In this document: positions 1 to 8,138 of the stretch, one piece after another
How positions within the stretch are numbered: the first letter of the stretch is position 1
Layout of the letters: the number at the start of each line of letters is the position of its first letter
From: JACJWR01 sp964474045
GTDB lineage: Bacteria; Actinomycetota; Actinomycetes; S36-B12; UBA10799
DNA: 64,000 bases
Direction of reading: 5' to 3'
Assembly (NCBI GenBank): GCA_964474045.1
Contig: CAYYRC010000007.1
Location: 1 to 64,000 of the forward strand
Made by a program: the position numbers and the translations under genes
The notes under the pieces: generated by a model
Told to the model about the DNA's origin: nothing
The model's input: only the letters and a program-made list of their open reading frames with translations
The model's database searches: none

Positions 1-225
1 GGCGAGACCGGCAAGCACGGCGGCCACTCGAACTCGCAGCGCGACGATCGACGCGGCGACTCGCGCCGGCGCAGCGGTGGTGGCAGCAGGAACGGCCGTT
101 CCGGGGGCGGGCAAGCCAAGAGCCGCGACACATCGAAGGACGGCGACAAGCCGTCAGCGCGCAAACCGCGCAAGCGCCGCCGCACCCGCGGCGGCCAGGA
201 AACCAAGCCCAGCGGCGACAGCTGA
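1..225 (+). CDS. C-terminal tail of a DEAD-box RNA helicase (5' end outside window)
   Basis: Frame 1 is open from the first base to a TGA at 223-225 and encodes about 74 residues that are almost entirely Gly, Arg, Ser, Lys and Asp, ending in a cluster of basic residues. Such low-complexity basic tails are typical of RhlE/DeaD-type RNA helicases, where they bind RNA. The neighbours support this: in mycobacteria and streptomycetes a DEAD-box helicase lies next to a ParA-like ATPase, as here. No helicase motif is inside the window, so the family rests on tail composition and context. Another RNA-binding protein with an RG-rich tail is possible. Confidence 0.55.
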   Translation, partial: GETGKHGGHSNSQRDDRRGDSRRRSGGGSRNGRSGGGQAKSRDTSKDGDKPSARKPRKRRRTRGGQETKPSGDS

Positions 226-256
226 CGCGCCTGGGCACAGGCCCGCGGCCCGTGGG

Positions 257-583
257 TTAGCGGCCGATGACGACCTGCAGCCACCCGCGCTCGCCGCAGG
301 CGGGACATTTGATCCAAGCGCGGTGGCCCCGCTTGGGCAGCGGCGCGTGCACGCCGGTCGTGGACAGCTTCATCAACTGCGGCAGCGACACGATGGTGCG
401 CCGCCCGCACTTGGGGCAGTCCAGCGCCGCACTGCCCAGCGACGGCGGCTGGTCCACCGAAGTTGAGAACAGCACCTGCTTGCCCAGCGGGTCGCCCGTC
501 GGCGGACGCTCGCTGTCCTTGCTCCGGATGCGATCGAAAGTGCCGGGCTTCGGACGCTGCTGCCGCGGCGCCGCGGGGCTCAC
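257..583 (-). CDS. Conserved Zn-ribbon protein coupled to a ParA-like ATPase
   Basis: 108 residues. Two Cys pairs, CPKC at about 56-59 and CPAC at about 93-96, form a likely four-Cys zinc ribbon in the C-terminal half; the N-terminal 50 residues are polar and probably disordered. The ATG at 583 overlaps the stop of the upstream ParA gene (ATGA), so the two are translationally coupled and probably act together. I do not recognise a characterised function. Zinc ribbons of this kind bind nucleic acid or protein, but that role is an inference. Confidence 0.75.
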   Translation of the reverse strand: MSPAAPRQQRPKPGTFDRIRSKDSERPPTGDPLGKQVLFSTSVDQPPSLGSAALDCPKCGRRTIVSLPQLMKLSTTGVHAPLPKRGHRAWIKCPACGERGWLQVVIGR

Positions 584-1341
584 GGAGAGGACTCCGCGAT
601 GCGCTGGGCAACCTTCCGGTACGCCTGGGCACCCCGCGAGCTAGAGGCCGTGGACAGGACGCTGCGACCCGCCGAAGGCGCCTCGGCGAAGCGCACAGAC
701 TTCGTGATGGGTGGCCGGATCACGGTCAAACCGTACCGCTCCTCCACATCGGCCAAGGTCCGCCGCGCGAGGTTGGTTCGACCGTCGTACATCGTCGGCA
801 GCACGCCCAGGACCGACAGCTCACGGTTGCACAGCCGCTGCACGTCCTGCACCGTGTCGAGCAGCTGTCGCACGCCGCGGTGCGAGAGCGTCTCGCGCTG
901 CATCGGGATGAGCACCGAGTCCGCGGCCGTGAGCGCGTTGACGGTGAGCACGCCTAGCGATGGCGAGCAGTCGATGAGGATGTCGTCGTAGTCGCCCTCC
1001 ACCTCCTCCAGCGCGGTGCGGAGCACGTATTCCCGCCCGGTACGGGTGAGCAGGTGCGCCTCCGTGCCGGCGAGGTCGATCGTGGCAGGGAGCAGGTCCG
1101 GACCCTCGTCAGTCGGGGTGATGACCAGACGCACATCGACGCGGCCGAGCAGCACGTCGTGCATCGAGAACTCGAGGTCCTCCGGGTCGAGCCCGAGGGA
1201 GTAGGTCAAGCAGGCCTGCGGGTCGAGGTCGACGAGCAGCACCTTGCGTCCGAGTTCCGCCAGGGCTCCGCCCAGCGAGGCGACGGTGGTGGTCTTGGCC
1301 ACTCCGCCTTTCTGGTTGGCCACGGCGATGGTACGAGTCAC
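580..1341 (-). CDS. ParA/Soj-family ATPase
   Basis: 253 residues with a deviant Walker A motif (KGGVAKTT, residues about 11-18), the DLDPQ motif near 40 and the IDCSPSLG motif near 115, all diagnostic of ParA/MinD-type ATPases that position DNA or protein cargo. A longer open frame reaches 1512, but the GTG at 1341 starts directly before the conserved TIAVANQKGG beta strand and has a -10-like hexamer CACAAT 7 nt upstream, so I chose it. No ParB gene is nearby, so this is more likely an orphan ParA (like Rv3213c) than the chromosomal partition ATPase. It is coupled to the Zn-ribbon gene downstream. Confidence 0.88.
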   Translation of the reverse strand: MTRTIAVANQKGGVAKTTTVASLGGALAELGRKVLLVDLDPQACLTYSLGLDPEDLEFSMHDVLLGRVDVRLVITPTDEGPDLLPATIDLAGTEAHLLTRTGREYVLRTALEEVEGDYDDILIDCSPSLGVLTVNALTAADSVLIPMQRETLSHRGVRQLLDTVQDVQRLCNRELSVLGVLPTMYDGRTNLARRTLADVEERYGLTVIRPPITKSVRFAEAPSAGRSVLSTASSSRGAQAYRKVAQRIAESSP

Positions 1342-1360
1342 GGCGACTATTGTGCAACGC
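1342..1360. promoter_or_regulatory. Bidirectional leaderless promoter between parA-like gene and hydrolase
   Basis: Only 19 bp separate the two divergent GTG starts. On the plus strand TATTGT (1348-1353) lies 7 nt before the hydrolase GTG; on the minus strand CACAAT (1354-1349) lies 7 nt before the ParA GTG. The two -10 elements overlap by five bases. There is no Shine-Dalgarno sequence for either gene, which fits leaderless transcripts. Transcription starts are predicted, not measured. Confidence 0.6.
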
Positions 1361-2272
1361 GTGAGTATCCCGGCTACCCTTGCCCTCCCCTCGGGTGCGG
1401 CAAGGATGGCGATCGCCGTCGATCGGGGCCGGATCGCGACCCTGCGGCACCCTGGTGCCGACACATCTGCGGGGCCGGCCGCCGGGCGGGTGCTGCTGGT
1501 GCCGGGGTTCACCGGTTCGAAGGAAGACTTCCTGACGATGCTCGAGCCGTTGGCGCTGGCGGGCTACGACGTCGCGGCGATCGACCAGCTCGGCCAGCAT
1601 GAGTCGCAGGTAGCCGCCGACTGCGCGGCGGCCTGGGGCGAGGACGACGCCGCCGCCGCGGACCTGCTCGCCTCGGAGCTGCACCAGGTCAGCCTCGCGC
1701 TGTGGCCGCGCGGGCCACGTCCGCACGTCGTCGCACACTCCATGGGTGGCCTCATCGCGCGTCGGGCGGCGATCGCGGACCCTGACTTCCTGTCCTCGCT
1801 CATCCTGCTCGGCAGCGGCCCGGCGGCCATTCCGCAGCACCAGCGCCCACCGCTGGAGCTGCTGCGGCAGCTCCTCCCCGACGTCGATCTGGCAGACATT
1901 TGGCAGGCGAAGCGGCTGCTGGACGCGCAGAGCGGCGCGGTCGAGCCGGCCGCCGAGATCCAGGCCTTTCTGGAGCGCCGTTGGCTGGCCAACAGCCCGC
2001 ACGGGTTGCGGGCCAAGGCCGGCATCCTGCTGGCCGAGCCGGACCTCACCGACGAGTTGCGCGCCAGCTCGGTGCCAGTCTCCGTCATGTTCGGCACTGA
2101 CGACGACGTCTGGTGGCCGCAGCTGCAGCGGGAGATGGCGGCTGGCCTGGGGGTGGGCGTGGAGGTCTTCGACGGTGCTGGGCACTCGCCCAACACCGAG
2201 TGTCCGGCTGAGGTCGTAGCAGCGTTGACGGCGACCTGGCAGGACCTGGCGACACATCGGACGTGGGTTTAG
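1361..2272 (+). CDS. Alpha/beta hydrolase
   Basis: 303 residues from the GTG at 1361. The fold is shown by the strand-turn VLLVPGFTGS near 44-53, the nucleophile elbow AHSMGG (Ser about 127), a late acid in MFGTDDDVW and the catalytic His in GAGHSPN. The substrate is unknown; relatives are esterases, lipases and haloperoxidase-like enzymes. The start was chosen because a TANNNT hexamer sits 7 nt upstream; an ATG at 1406 is an alternative and would remove 15 residues of weak conservation. Divergent from the ParA gene. Confidence 0.85.
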   Translation: MSIPATLALPSGAARMAIAVDRGRIATLRHPGADTSAGPAAGRVLLVPGFTGSKEDFLTMLEPLALAGYDVAAIDQLGQHESQVAADCAAAWGEDDAAAADLLASELHQVSLALWPRGPRPHVVAHSMGGLIARRAAIADPDFLSSLILLGSGPAAIPQHQRPPLELLRQLLPDVDLADIWQAKRLLDAQSGAVEPAAEIQAFLERRWLANSPHGLRAKAGILLAEPDLTDELRASSVPVSVMFGTDDDVWWPQLQREMAAGLGVGVEVFDGAGHSPNTECPAEVVAALTATWQDLATHRTWV

Positions 2273-2301
2273 CCGGCCCGAGCGGCGGGAAGGACTCTCA
2301 C

Positions 2302-2748
2302 GTGGAACCGCCGCTGCAGACCGCGTTCGACGCCGACGACCCCAGGTCGGCGCGGCGGGCGGCCGCGCAGGTGTTGACGGACTGGGGGCTGGGACCTGTC
2401 GTCGCCGATGCCGAGCTGGTGGTGGCCGAGCTGACGGCCAACGCGGCGTTCCACGGCGGTGGCATCACCGGCATCAGGCTCGCCTACGACCGCGGACGCC
2501 TCCGGGTCGAGGTGGCCGATCGCAGTCCGGATGCCCCGAGATCCGCAGCACCAGCCGCCGGGACCGGCGGCCGCGGCCTGCGCATCGTGTCGGCCCTGAG
2601 CAGCGAGTGGGGCTGGAGCCCCAGGAATCGCGGCAAGGTGGTCTGGGCCGAGCTGGCCCTCCCGGCCCCCGACCCCGACCCCGGCCTGGGGATCAGCCCT
2701 GCGACGACTGCGGTGCCTTCGGCGGCAGAGCAGCCAGCACGTCGCTGA
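2302..2748 (+). CDS. Anti-sigma-type ATP-binding protein (HATPase_c_2 / RsbW-like)
   Basis: 148 residues. It has the N-box helix with ELTANAAFHGG, a G1-type VADRS stretch and a G2-type glycine-rich stretch GTGGRGL, the core of the GHKL ATPase fold of RsbW/SpoIIAB anti-sigma kinases. There is no dimerisation or sensor domain, so it is the stand-alone form common in streptomycetes that phosphorylates anti-sigma antagonists. I chose the GTG at 2302 because GGGAAGGA lies 7 nt upstream; an open frame from 2263 would overlap the hydrolase. No sigma factor or antagonist is adjacent. Its last 56 bp overlap the convergent serine hydrolase gene. Confidence 0.8.
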   Translation: MEPPLQTAFDADDPRSARRAAAQVLTDWGLGPVVADAELVVAELTANAAFHGGGITGIRLAYDRGRLRVEVADRSPDAPRSAAPAAGTGGRGLRIVSALSSEWGWSPRNRGKVVWAELALPAPDPDPGLGISPATTAVPSAAEQPARR

Positions 2749-4126
2749 TGAACTGGCAGTCATCGAACTGGCCCTTGCGGAACGTCCAGCCCAGCCTCAC
2801 GACGACGGCATCCCGGGACGGCACCATCGCCACGATCTGGCCCCAATGGCCCTCCATCGCCAACGTGTCCGCGGGGACCCCCGCCGTGTCCTTGCAGGCT
2901 CCCTCAACCGGGTCGCCCAGGCGCCACGTCTGCGCCCCGTAGCCCAGCCCGGGTCCGCTCGACATGGCCGGCGTTCCCGCCAGCTGCCACCAGCCCGAAG
3001 GGATCACCTGCTGGCCCTGCCACACGCCGTCGGCCAGCATGAGCTGCCCGAACTTGGCCCAGTCGCGCACGCTGGCCCACTGGTAGGAGGATCCCACCCA
3101 GGTGCCCGCAGTGTCGGTCTGCAGGGTCGCGGACTCAGCTCCCAACGGCTGGAACAGCGCCGAGTTGGCGTACTGGAGGTACTGCTCGTCAGTTGCGAAC
3201 AGGCTCCGGGTGACGGCGGCCAGGATGTTTGACGTCGCGCTCAGATACTCCCACTGCGTACCTGGCTTCGACTCCAGCCGATGCTCAGCGGCCCACCCCG
3301 ACATGTCGGGCTCGCCGTAGAGCATCTGCACCACGTCGTCCGTCGGGCCGTACCCCTCGTTGAGGTCCAGGCCGTCGCGCATGAACAGCAGGTCCGCGAC
3401 GGTGATCTGGGCCCTGCCGTCCTGCTTCCACTGCGCCACCCAGCTGGGGGCCCGGTCGGCCGGGATGGCATCGACGACGGGCAGGCTCAGGTCGAGTCCG
3501 ACCTCTTGGGCCTTCTTGTAGAACAGCATCGCCGCGATCGTCTTGGTCATGGACCAGCCGTGCAGCGCCACGTTCGGATCGAACCCGGGCGCCTCCTTGG
3601 CGGCCAGCAGTTGACCGCCCTGGACCACTGCGACGCCGCGAGCATTCGCCGCCGCGGGGTCGCCGGCGCCCTCGAAGGCCGCATCGACGACCTGTTCGAG
3701 CGCGGCCGACGCTGCGCCGGGCGTTGCCGCATCGCCGGCAGGCCAGGGCGCGGGGTCTAGCGCTGGCGGCTGGTAGCCCTCGGCTGTCGGGTCCGGCGAC
3801 AGGTCGAGCACGCAGCCGCGGTCGGGCGCCAGCGCCGCGGTGCGGCCGAAGAGGCCCAGGAACCTCGCCGAGACGGTCTTGTTCTGCTCGTCGATCTCGG
3901 TGCTGATGGCTTTCAGCACGCCACTGGCCGGCAGCACGTCGTCGGCCATGATCTGCTGGGCGTCTGGCTCGCGTCCCGCGACGAAAGTCGCCGCGCACAC
4001 GGTCTCGGCGGCCATCCCCGCAGCGTTCTGCGGGATGTTGAACCACATGAGGACCCCGACGGCGAGCACCACGAGGGCGACAACCACAGCCACAAGACCG
4101 AGGAGAATGCGCTTGAGCACCTTCAT
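2693..4126 (-). CDS. Membrane-anchored serine hydrolase (beta-lactamase/class C family)
   Basis: 477 residues. An N-terminal uncleaved membrane segment (about 9-29) is followed by an exported domain. The class C serine beta-lactamase fold is indicated by the SxxK box WSMTK (Ser about 192, Lys about 195), a YLS stretch in the central part, a GPGLGYG region and a C-terminal GHWGQ that may replace the usual KTG. Relatives are esterases, D-aminopeptidases and 6-aminohexanoate-dimer-hydrolase-like proteins, not true beta-lactamases. The ATG at 4126 is preceded by GGAAGGTGA; upstream in-frame starts are not supported. The 3' end overlaps the anti-sigma ATPase gene on the other strand. Confidence 0.85.
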   Translation of the reverse strand: MKVLKRILLGLVAVVVALVVLAVGVLMWFNIPQNAAGMAAETVCAATFVAGREPDAQQIMADDVLPASGVLKAISTEIDEQNKTVSARFLGLFGRTAALAPDRGCVLDLSPDPTAEGYQPPALDPAPWPAGDAATPGAASAALEQVVDAAFEGAGDPAAANARGVAVVQGGQLLAAKEAPGFDPNVALHGWSMTKTIAAMLFYKKAQEVGLDLSLPVVDAIPADRAPSWVAQWKQDGRAQITVADLLFMRDGLDLNEGYGPTDDVVQMLYGEPDMSGWAAEHRLESKPGTQWEYLSATSNILAAVTRSLFATDEQYLQYANSALFQPLGAESATLQTDTAGTWVGSSYQWASVRDWAKFGQLMLADGVWQGQQVIPSGWWQLAGTPAMSSGPGLGYGAQTWRLGDPVEGACKDTAGVPADTLAMEGHWGQIVAMVPSRDAVVVRLGWTFRKGQFDDCQFISDVLAALPPKAPQSSQG

Positions 4127-4227
4127 GCCGTCACCTTCCGAAGCATTCCGGCCGTCGAGCCGGCAAGCCGTGCCACCAGGGGCGCCCTGCGCGCCCGCTG
4201 GCAAGGGACACTAGCGGCAGCGGCGTC

Positions 4228-4728
4228 CTATTCGCCCTGTTCGGCGCCGGCGGTGCTGCTCGGCGCGGCGAGCAGCTGCCGGGCCTGGCCAATGTGGCTC
4301 GGGTCCACCAGCACCTGGTAGCTGGAGGCGACGAGCTGGCTGCGCGACACGAAGTCCCGCTTGCCCCCGGTGAACCCGTAGGAGACCAGCCCGAAGACGA
4401 TTCCGAAGGCCGCGCCGTAGAGCAGCCCCAGCAAGATCAGCGTCAGCGTGCTGCTCTGGGCGCCGGCGAAGAGCGACACGAAGAGCCCGATCAGCAGCCC
4501 GAACCAGGCTCCCATCGCCAGACCCGAAACCGCGGCACGTCCCCAGCTGAGTCGGCCCAGGACCGTCTCGACGCTGCGCAGATCCACGCCCACGATCGAC
4601 ACGTGCTCGACCGGGAAGTGCTTGTCGCTCAGGGTGTCGACGGCCTCCTGGGCACCGGCGTACGTGTCGAAAGCCTGCAGCAGCACCCGGGAGTTGAGCT
4701 GGTCGGCAGGTGGAATCCCCGCGGGCAT
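4228..4728 (-). CDS. General stress protein (GsiB/YflT 17M-like domain) with a hydrophobic hairpin
   Basis: 166 residues. The first about 65 residues (FDTYAGAQEAVDTLSD... VSIVGVDLR) match the short alpha/beta domain of general stress protein 17M/YflT proteins, followed by two or three glycine-rich hydrophobic helices (about 72-125) and a C-terminal strand SYQVLVD. This domain plus membrane hairpin layout is common in actinobacteria; its function is unknown. The ATG at 4728 has GGAGG 5 nt upstream; a TTG twelve bases earlier is part of that Shine-Dalgarno region and was rejected. Confidence 0.8.
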   Translation of the reverse strand: MPAGIPPADQLNSRVLLQAFDTYAGAQEAVDTLSDKHFPVEHVSIVGVDLRSVETVLGRLSWGRAAVSGLAMGAWFGLLIGLFVSLFAGAQSSTLTLILLGLLYGAAFGIVFGLVSYGFTGGKRDFVSRSQLVASSYQVLVDPSHIGQARQLLAAPSSTAGAEQGE

Positions 4729-4782
4729 AGCAGCCTCCAAGCCTCCGCCGGTTCCGGACGGCCCGACCCCGGTGATCCCAGG

Positions 4783-5988
4783 CTAACCCCGCAGCTTGTA
4801 GTCCTCGAGCAGCCGCCGGGCAATAATCATCCGTTGGATGTCAGCGGTTCCCTCACCGATCAGCAGCATGGGCGCCTCCCGGTAGAGCCGCTCGATCTCG
4901 TACTCCTTGGAGTAGCCATAGCCGCCATGGATCCGGAAGGAGTCCTCGACGACCTCTTTGCAGTTCTCACTGGCCAGGTACTTCGCCATGCCGGCCTCGA
5001 GGTCGTTGCGCTCGCCGGAGTCCTTCTTGCGGGCGGCGCGGACCATCATCTGGTGCGAGGCCTCGACCTTGGTGGCCATGTCGGCCAGCCGGAAGCCGAC
5101 GGCCTGATGGTTGGCGATGGTCTTGCCGAAGGTGGTGCGCTGCTGGGCGTAGGCGACGCCGAGCTCGAAGGCCCGCGCGGATAGTCCGCAGGCCCGCGCC
5201 GCCACGTTGACCCGGCCGACCTCGACGCCGTCCATCATCTGGTAGAAGCCCTTGCCGGGCACGCCGCCGAGGATGGCCGAGGCGGGCAGGGCGAAGTTGT
5301 CCATCACCAGCTCGGTGGTGTCGACGCCCTTGTAGCCCATCTTGTCGATCTTGCCCGGCACGGTCAGCCCCGGCAGCACCTCGCCGAAGCCGGCGGGCTT
5401 CTCGATCAGGAAAGTGGACATCTTGCGGTAGACCGAGGCGTCCTCAGGTGCGTCCTCGTCGGTGCGCACGAGCACGGCGCACAGGGTCGAGGAGCCGCCG
5501 TTGGTCAGCCACATCTTCTGGCCGTTGAGCACGTAGCCATCGCCCGCGTGGGTGGCCCGGGAGGTGATGGCCGACACGTCCGAGCCGCAGTTGGGCTCGG
5601 ACATCGAGAACGAGCCGCGCAGCTCGCCGGCGGCCATCCGCGGCAGGTACTCGGCCTTCTGCTCGTCGGTGCCGTGCTGCATCACCATGTAGGCCACGAT
5701 GAAGTGCGTGTTGATGATGCCGGAAACACTCATCCAGCCGCGCGCGATCTCCTCGACCACCAGCGCATAGGTCAGCAGCGACTCGCCCAGGCCGCCGTAC
5801 TCCTCCGGGATCATCAGACCGAAGATCCCCATCTCCTTCATGCCCTCGACGATGTCCGTCGGGTAGGTGTCGCTGTGCTCGAGGTCCTGCGCGACCGGGA
5901 TGATCTCGTTGTCCACGAAATCGCGGACGGCGTTGAGGATGTCCTGCTGCGTCTCGGTGAGGCCCTCTGTCTCGAGCAAACGACCCAT
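4783..5988 (-). CDS. Acyl-CoA dehydrogenase, candidate methylsuccinyl-CoA dehydrogenase
   Basis: 401 residues, full family length. FAD-binding signatures FSMSEPNCGSD and KMWLTNGG, and the C-terminal GEGTADIQRMI with upstream YREA, are all present. It would oxidise an acyl-CoA to the 2,3-enoyl-CoA and pass electrons to ETF. As I remember it, the sequence closely resembles the acyl-CoA dehydrogenase of Streptomyces ethylmalonyl-CoA pathway loci, and a malyl-CoA-type lyase lies about 1.1 kb upstream, so (2S)-methylsuccinyl-CoA is the best guess for its substrate. The ATG has GGAGGT upstream. A general short-branched acyl-CoA dehydrogenase remains possible. Confidence 0.9.
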   Translation of the reverse strand: MGRLLETEGLTETQQDILNAVRDFVDNEIIPVAQDLEHSDTYPTDIVEGMKEMGIFGLMIPEEYGGLGESLLTYALVVEEIARGWMSVSGIINTHFIVAYMVMQHGTDEQKAEYLPRMAAGELRGSFSMSEPNCGSDVSAITSRATHAGDGYVLNGQKMWLTNGGSSTLCAVLVRTDEDAPEDASVYRKMSTFLIEKPAGFGEVLPGLTVPGKIDKMGYKGVDTTELVMDNFALPASAILGGVPGKGFYQMMDGVEVGRVNVAARACGLSARAFELGVAYAQQRTTFGKTIANHQAVGFRLADMATKVEASHQMMVRAARKKDSGERNDLEAGMAKYLASENCKEVVEDSFRIHGGYGYSKEYEIERLYREAPMLLIGEGTADIQRMIIARRLLEDYKLRG

Positions 5989-6102
5989 TGTGCGTACCTC
6001 CGCGAATCGGCCCCGCTCGATCAGGCGGGGGTGCTGGGAAACATGTTACCGGCCAGTAGGTATCGCGCATCCGCACCCCTACCGTCGCCGCCGCCCCCTC
6101 AC

Positions 6103-6170
6103 GCGTTTGCGCCACTTCGGCGCGTTGGCGGCGAGTAGACCGGGCGCAAACGCTGCCAAGCGGCGCAAAC
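6103..6170. repeat. Inverted plus direct repeat of a 9-11 bp motif
   Basis: GCGTTTGCGCC at 6103-6113 has a perfect reverse complement GGCGCAAACGC at 6143-6153, 29 nt away, and the core GGCGCAAAC occurs again at 6162-6170. It lies in the 203-bp gap upstream of the acyl-CoA dehydrogenase gene and downstream of the kinase gene. It could be a regulator binding site or a short interspersed repeat. Confidence 0.55.
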
Positions 6171-6191
6171 CAGGCCCGGGGAAGGCTGGGG

Positions 6192-7124
6192 TCAGTGGTG
6201 CAGCTGCGTGGCCAGGCGCAAAGGGCCGCCGGCGATGAGGCCGTGGTCCTCCCAGCACCAGAGCTCTGACACGACCGCGCCGACGAACGCCCAGGCCAGC
6301 AGCCGCTCGTTGTCCCAGCCCGTGCCCTCGGCCAGGATCCGAGCCCTTCGCCGGACCAGCCGGGCCGGCGTCGGGTGGTCAGCGAGCACATCCGTCGGGT
6401 TGAGCAGGAACGCGGCGGCGTCGAACACCGGATCACCGACCCAGCCGTGAGGATCGATCGCCCGCCAGCGATCTGCGGCGTCGCCCAGGCCCGCACGCAG
6501 GATGTTGCCGTGGTTGAGGTCGCCGTGCAGCGCCGCGTCCGCGGCCGCGGGAGCCGTCAGCTCCAGCGCCAGGCGTTCGGCGGACCGCACCAATGCCGGC
6601 GGCAGCGGATGCTCGGGGCCACGCCAGTAGCGCTCGAAGGTGGCGGCGAGCATTGACAGGTGCGGCAGCTCGTCCCAAGCGCCCCCGCCAGCCGTATCCA
6701 GCCCTAGGCGGGCCCCCGCTGCCCGCGCCGCCCCCGTCACCCCCGCCGCCCCCTGGAGTTCGACCATGAGCGATGCCGCCAAGGCCGTGGCCGCATCGTC
6801 GTCGCGACGGGCCAGGGGCCGCAGGTCATCGCCGAGCAGCACCCGCTCTAGCAGCAGCGCCCCCCGCTGCTCGTCGTGTTCCAACAGGAGACACACCGGC
6901 GCTCCCCGGCCGCCGCCATAGGCACGCAGCGCCGCCGCCTCCCGCCGCCGCGCGAGCGGATCACCGACTTTGAGCACGACGTGCTCGTCACCGCGGCGGG
7001 CGAACCAGGTTTCCGAGTAGCGAGAACCCGCTGGACCGGCAAGGGTCAGGCCCCACCCGTCTGCGATCTGGGCGATCGCAGCGGATGGGGCCTGGGGGTC
7101 CATCGGCTCGGGTGCCGGCGTCAC
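6192..7124 (-). CDS. Small-molecule phosphotransferase (aminoglycoside/hydroxyurea resistance kinase family)
   Basis: 310 residues with the APH-like kinase fold: a VVLKVGD strand with the ATP-binding Lys (about 49), the Brenner-type catalytic loop LHGDLNHGNIL near 210 and the metal-binding IDPHGWVGDPVFD near 235. It belongs to the streptomycin 6-kinase/hydroxyurea kinase group, whose members often phosphorylate unknown metabolites. The GTG at 7124 overlaps the stop of the upstream lyase gene (GTGA), so the two are coupled; an ATG at 7103 is an alternative. A longer open frame running through the N gap is an artefact. Resistance should not be assumed from the family alone. Confidence 0.82.
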   Translation of the reverse strand: MTPAPEPMDPQAPSAAIAQIADGWGLTLAGPAGSRYSETWFARRGDEHVVLKVGDPLARRREAAALRAYGGGRGAPVCLLLEHDEQRGALLLERVLLGDDLRPLARRDDDAATALAASLMVELQGAAGVTGAARAAGARLGLDTAGGGAWDELPHLSMLAATFERYWRGPEHPLPPALVRSAERLALELTAPAAADAALHGDLNHGNILRAGLGDAADRWRAIDPHGWVGDPVFDAAAFLLNPTDVLADHPTPARLVRRRARILAEGTGWDNERLLAWAFVGAVVSELWCWEDHGLIAGGPLRLATQLHH

Positions 7125-8038
7125 GCCTCCGGCGGCGTGAAGGACTTGGTGCGCTTCATCCCGGCGGCGCGACCCTTGGCCGAGATCACCAGGGCCATCT
7201 TGCGCGAGGCCTCGTCGATCATCTCGTCGCCGAGCATGACCGCGCCCAGGGCGCCGCCCGCGGCTGAGGTGTAGTAGTCGTAGGCGTCCAGGATCAGCTC
7301 CGCGTGGTCGTAGTCGTCCTGCCGCGGCGAGTAGACCTCGTTGGCGGCATCGACCTGGCCCGGGTGCAGCACCCACTTGCCGTCGAAGCCCAGCGCCGCC
7401 GAGCGCTCCGCCACCCGGCGGTAGGCCTCGACGTCGCGAATCTGCAGGAAGGGCCCGTCGATGGCCTGCTTGTCGTACGCGCGCGCGGCCATGAGGATGC
7501 GCATGAGGATGTAGTGATAGGCGTCGCCCTCGGTGTAGCCCGGGGGCTGCTCGCCGACCACCAGCGATTTCATGTTGATGCTGGCCATAAAGTCCGCCGG
7601 GCCGAAGATGATGGTCTCCACCCGTGGGGAGGCCGCTGCGATGGCGTCGACGTTGATCAGGCCCATGGCGTTCTCGATCTGCGCCTCGATGCCGATCCGG
7701 CCGACCTCGAAGCCCATGGACTTCTCGATCTGCGTGAGCAGCAAGTCCAGCGCCACGACCTGGTCGGCGGTCTGCACCTTGGGCAACATGATGCAGTCCA
7801 GGTTCTGGCCGGCGCCCTCGACGACCTCCACGACGTCGGCGTAGGTCCACTGGGTGGTCCAGTCGTTGACGCGGACCACGCGCACCTTGCCGTCGTAGCC
7901 GCCCTCGTTGAGCGCAGCCACGATGTTCTTGCGGGCATCGGGCTTGGCGATCGGGGCGACGGCGTCCTCGATGTCCATGAAGATCTGGTCGGCCGGCAGG
8001 CCCTTCGCCTTCTCCAGCATCTTCGGGCTGGAGCCGGG
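7121..8038 (-). CDS. mcl: Malyl-CoA/citramalyl-CoA-type lyase of the ethylmalonyl-CoA pathway (5' end lost in gap)
   Basis: 305 residues remain, starting at PGSSPKMLEKA; about 20 N-terminal residues are missing because the gene runs into the N block. HpcH/HpaI-CitE family hallmarks are MDIEDAVAP, the active-site region RVNDWTT, MLPKVQ, IEAQIENAMG (metal-binding Glu) and FGPADFMASI. As remembered, it is strongly similar to the Streptomyces Mcl protein located beside ccr and ecm, which cleaves beta-methylmalyl-CoA to glyoxylate and propionyl-CoA (and malyl-CoA). It is coupled to the downstream kinase gene. I infer acetate or C2 assimilation through the ethylmalonyl-CoA pathway. Confidence 0.88.
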   Translation of the reverse strand, partial: PGSSPKMLEKAKGLPADQIFMDIEDAVAPIAKPDARKNIVAALNEGGYDGKVRVVRVNDWTTQWTYADVVEVVEGAGQNLDCIMLPKVQTADQVVALDLLLTQIEKSMGFEVGRIGIEAQIENAMGLINVDAIAAASPRVETIIFGPADFMASINMKSLVVGEQPPGYTEGDAYHYILMRILMAARAYDKQAIDGPFLQIRDVEAYRRVAERSAALGFDGKWVLHPGQVDAANEVYSPRQDDYDHAELILDAYDYYTSAAGGALGAVMLGDEMIDEASRKMALVISAKGRAAGMKRTKSFTPPEA

Positions 8039-8138
8039 NNNNNNNNNNNNNNNNNNNNNNNNNNNNNNNNNNNNNNNNNNNNNNNNNNNNNNNNNNNNNN
8101 NNNNNNNNNNNNNNNNNNNNNNNNNNNNNNNNNNNNNN
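8039..8138. other. Assembly gap (100 N)
   Basis: Exactly 100 unknown bases, a standard placeholder for a gap of unknown size. It interrupts the lyase gene on one side and the EamA transporter gene on the other. Together about 70 residues of the two proteins are missing, more than 100 bp can hold, so the true gap must be longer. Confidence 0.98.
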
